Part shown: piece after piece, positions 57,905 through 60,000 of the stretch
Position numbering within the stretch: position 1 is the first letter of the stretch
Layout of the letters: the number at the start of each line of letters is the position of its first letter
Source: Membranipora membranacea
Taxonomy: Eukaryota > Bryozoa > Gymnolaemata > Cheilostomatida > Membraniporidae
Direction of reading: 5' to 3'
Length of the DNA: 60,000 nt
Assembly: GCA_914767715.1 (NCBI GenBank)
Contig: OU612075.1
Coordinates: 10,666,001 to 10,726,000, forward strand
Notes under the pieces: model-generated
Database searches by the model: none
The model's input: the letters and a program-made list of their open reading frames with translations, nothing else
Told to the model about the DNA's origin: nothing
Program-made: the position numbers and the translations under genes

Positions 57905-59266
57905 TAATATAGAACATACTTTTTATTTTACCCCATTAGAATTCAAACATGTTTATCGTATGCATATAATTTGAGGGCAATCAAACTTAGGTATATTTCG
58001 CACCACTTGAAGTATTTACAAATTTTTGTGAGTTTAGTTTGTGAGAGTACAGGTTCGGCCAGACACTTAGCTATGAAGGGACAATACTATATTCAACCCC
58101 AATTCAGCCCTCATAATAAATGTATAATTTACAATAATGTATTACTCGTCTTAATCATTGTTGATAGTATTTTAGTGATGAAATGGCAACATTAATACAT
58201 AGCCTACCTTGATCCTCACCTTGGAAGCAGAGTCTGATACGCTTTTCTTCACTATAAGTTGGTCAAAGTTTGTTTGTGAAAGATTTTGCTGGCATTGTTA
58301 ACTCGTTTAATCAGGCTCAACATATCTGTATGTAGGATGCTCACTTCCAAAGGAGATGAGAATACTCTTGATACCTTGATCCTCGCCTTGGAAGCAGAGT
58401 CTGATACGCTTTTTTTCACTAAGTTGATCAAAGTTTGTGTAGTTCAGCAAATAATCGCCACAGTTACCAGCTAGATCTACTACAATTAAGTTATGTTACC
58501 TGTGATGACGTTTAAAACTAATAGGCTTTCACAAATATATACAAACCTAGCAAGATTTGTTCTCGAGTTGCAATAAGCTATAATTTTTATCAGACCATCA
58601 GGAAAGCCTTCATTGTTCATTCAAAGTTCATTAATAAGAACAAGTATTGGCTATGAGTTTAGCTAGGTCCCAGCAAAGTTGCAAAAAGTAAGAGCGCATA
58701 TGAGTTGATCCTGAGCTTTCAAAAGACAACATTACTTAGCCTAAAATCTAAAATCATAGGAGTTGTTTACAATTGTTGTCACCAATTTGTAGCACTGTCC
58801 AAAAATCCAATCCCTGTTGTGAAGGAATTTTGGCTTTCCACCACAAACAAACAAGCAAAATGTAGAATTATCAGCATAGATGCGTGTAAAGAATTGCTAT
58901 CACCGATGTTTCAAAGGCAACATACAAATTCTTTAGCCGGTAACATCTGCCTTACTGCCAATTTAACATAGAACCTTCTGACCCCGATAATGAACGAGTT
59001 TCTGTACATATATGTAAAGAGTTGGGCAATTTCATTATCAAGTCGAAGAAGATCAACTTTCAAAAATGATGCAAATCAATGAAAACATCTTTGCTTCAAT
59101 AGCGTAACGTCAGCCACATTAGTAAGTGCCTCATATCTTGTGGTCCATATGGTGTATTGGTGTATTAAGTCTATTTGACCGACCATGTATTGACTCTATA
59201 GGAGTTGTCTTAACAACATCAATGTGAGCACAACTCTTATGCACATAACATTCTGCCTATCTATCT

Positions 59267-59365
59267 CGATAACGGAGCTTGCATCTTTGATATTGCTGTA
59301 AGAGATGGGAAGATGGTGTTAGTTAGTGAGAAATGGGTTGCCATGCTCTTCAACATGAGCCAAAC
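59267..59365 (+). pseudogene. Relic of the family's last exon in spacer F
   Basis: It has the same decayed sequence as in spacers A and B (CTTTGATATTGCTGTAAGAG, CCATGCTCTTCAACATGAGC), followed by CAA in place of the stop. Confidence 0.72.
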
Positions 59366-60000
59366 AGTGTTAACTATCAACTTAACAGGACAAAAGCTGC
59401 CTGTCAACAAATGGGTACTAACATCTCTTTAATTCCTAATCCAGTACCTGTGAAAAAGAATTGTCACAAGACTATGATGCAGTCAGAGGTTCTTAGCGAT
59501 AATTCAAACCAAGTGATCAGAGGCTTTATTAAAATGATCATAATAGATGGTTTGAGGTTATGGCTCATAATTCTACGTTGCTGTGGTTGTCATCGTTGTC
59601 ATTATGACTCCTAAATTTTTTTGTATGTGATTGGATGGCATCAAATGCCACTGATTGAAAAGATCTTCGCATGTGTCTATCCAATAAAGTGTTGGTAACA
59701 CATTTCATGAATTTAGTTGTCACTACCAGGATGAATGTTTCTTGTGGTCAAAGTCTAGACAATCATGATGGCCCTGATAAAAAAATATATTTGATTTTCA
59801 CTCCAATTGAACCCCTTATTTTTCTGCTGATCGTCGCTAAATGATGGTGAATTCTAAGAATTTACAGATGCCGAGAGTTACTTGTAAATGAATGTATATA
59901 CTATATAACATACATCATATTTTTTGGATAATTGATTCAAATAATGACTAATGATCAGTTCTGAACACCTAACATCGAAAAAATTAAAATATTGGTTCGC

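Larger units (their letters stand above)
56958..60000 (+). other. Spacer after unit F, to the window end
   Basis: It is collinear with the A and B spacers: SINE-2 (57238-57904), a relic last exon (about 59267-59365), and at about 59985 the same junction into Gypsy C-terminal sequence (AAAATATTGGTTCGC) seen at about 4935-4950. At about 58206-58440 a D-type segment is duplicated in. No gene of its own is seen. Confidence 0.65.

Noticed and set aside
1-60000. CRISPR arrays, operons or prokaryotic regulatory sites
   Set aside because: The genes have spliceosomal introns and eukaryotic domains, and no regularly spaced short repeats were seen.

Overview
The window is animal (metazoan) nuclear DNA: intron-rich genes with GT/AG splice sites, tRNA-derived SINEs, a non-LTR retrotransposon, decayed Ty3/Gypsy pieces and several MITEs in an AT-rich background. 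The RING/B-box/coiled-coil/beta-propeller gene family and the kinds of elements suggest a marine invertebrate. The phylum cannot be fixed from the sequence alone.

The main content is a tandem, same-strand array of six TRIM-type (RBCC) genes, here called A to F. Each unit has seven coding exons: RING, B-box 1, B-box 2, coiled coil 1, coiled coil 2, a 684-nt NHL-like beta-propeller exon and a 143-nt exon for the last blade. The units are A (337-2405, 5' part outside the window), B (5913-9893), C (17623-21681), D (31911-35969), E (39672-43680) and F (48778-56957). B (637 aa) and C (632 aa) are intact. D has a nonsense codon in the RING. E has a 7-nt frameshifting deletion in coiled coil 2. A and F are rearranged and broken in several ways. 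All exon lengths and phases match between units except where a lesion is noted.

The array is a mosaic. RING exon plus 5' flank, B-box/coiled-coil exons, and propeller plus 3' flank each group the units differently, so repeated unequal exchange or gene conversion has shuffled them. Between C and E the flanking non-coding DNA is nearly identical, while the last propeller exon differs at 18 of 143 nt, mostly replacements. This pattern is expected if the propeller is a diversifying recognition surface, as in immune TRIM clusters. It is the most interesting biology here, but it remains an inference.

The spacers hold dated transposon insertions. SINE-2 has a 12-bp target duplication and occurs only in the A, B and F spacers. 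A TTAA-flanked MITE is nested in the F copy, with empty sites in A and B. SINE-1 sits in the intron before the propeller in B-E. Foldback elements lie in the B-C, C-D and E-F spacers, a hAT-like element and another MITE in the B-C spacer, and Gypsy pol remnants with a putative LTR upstream of B and C. Five spacers carry a decayed extra copy of the family's last exon. A 4.5-kb LINE with two intact ORFs overlapping at TAATG lies antisense in intron 1 of F. A minus-strand, multi-exon, unrecognised gene family occurs as a pseudogene between C and D (24452-28090) and as a truncated copy between E and F (46388-47965).

The last bases of the window repeat the spacer-Gypsy junction found at about 4943, so the array very probably continues with a seventh unit.
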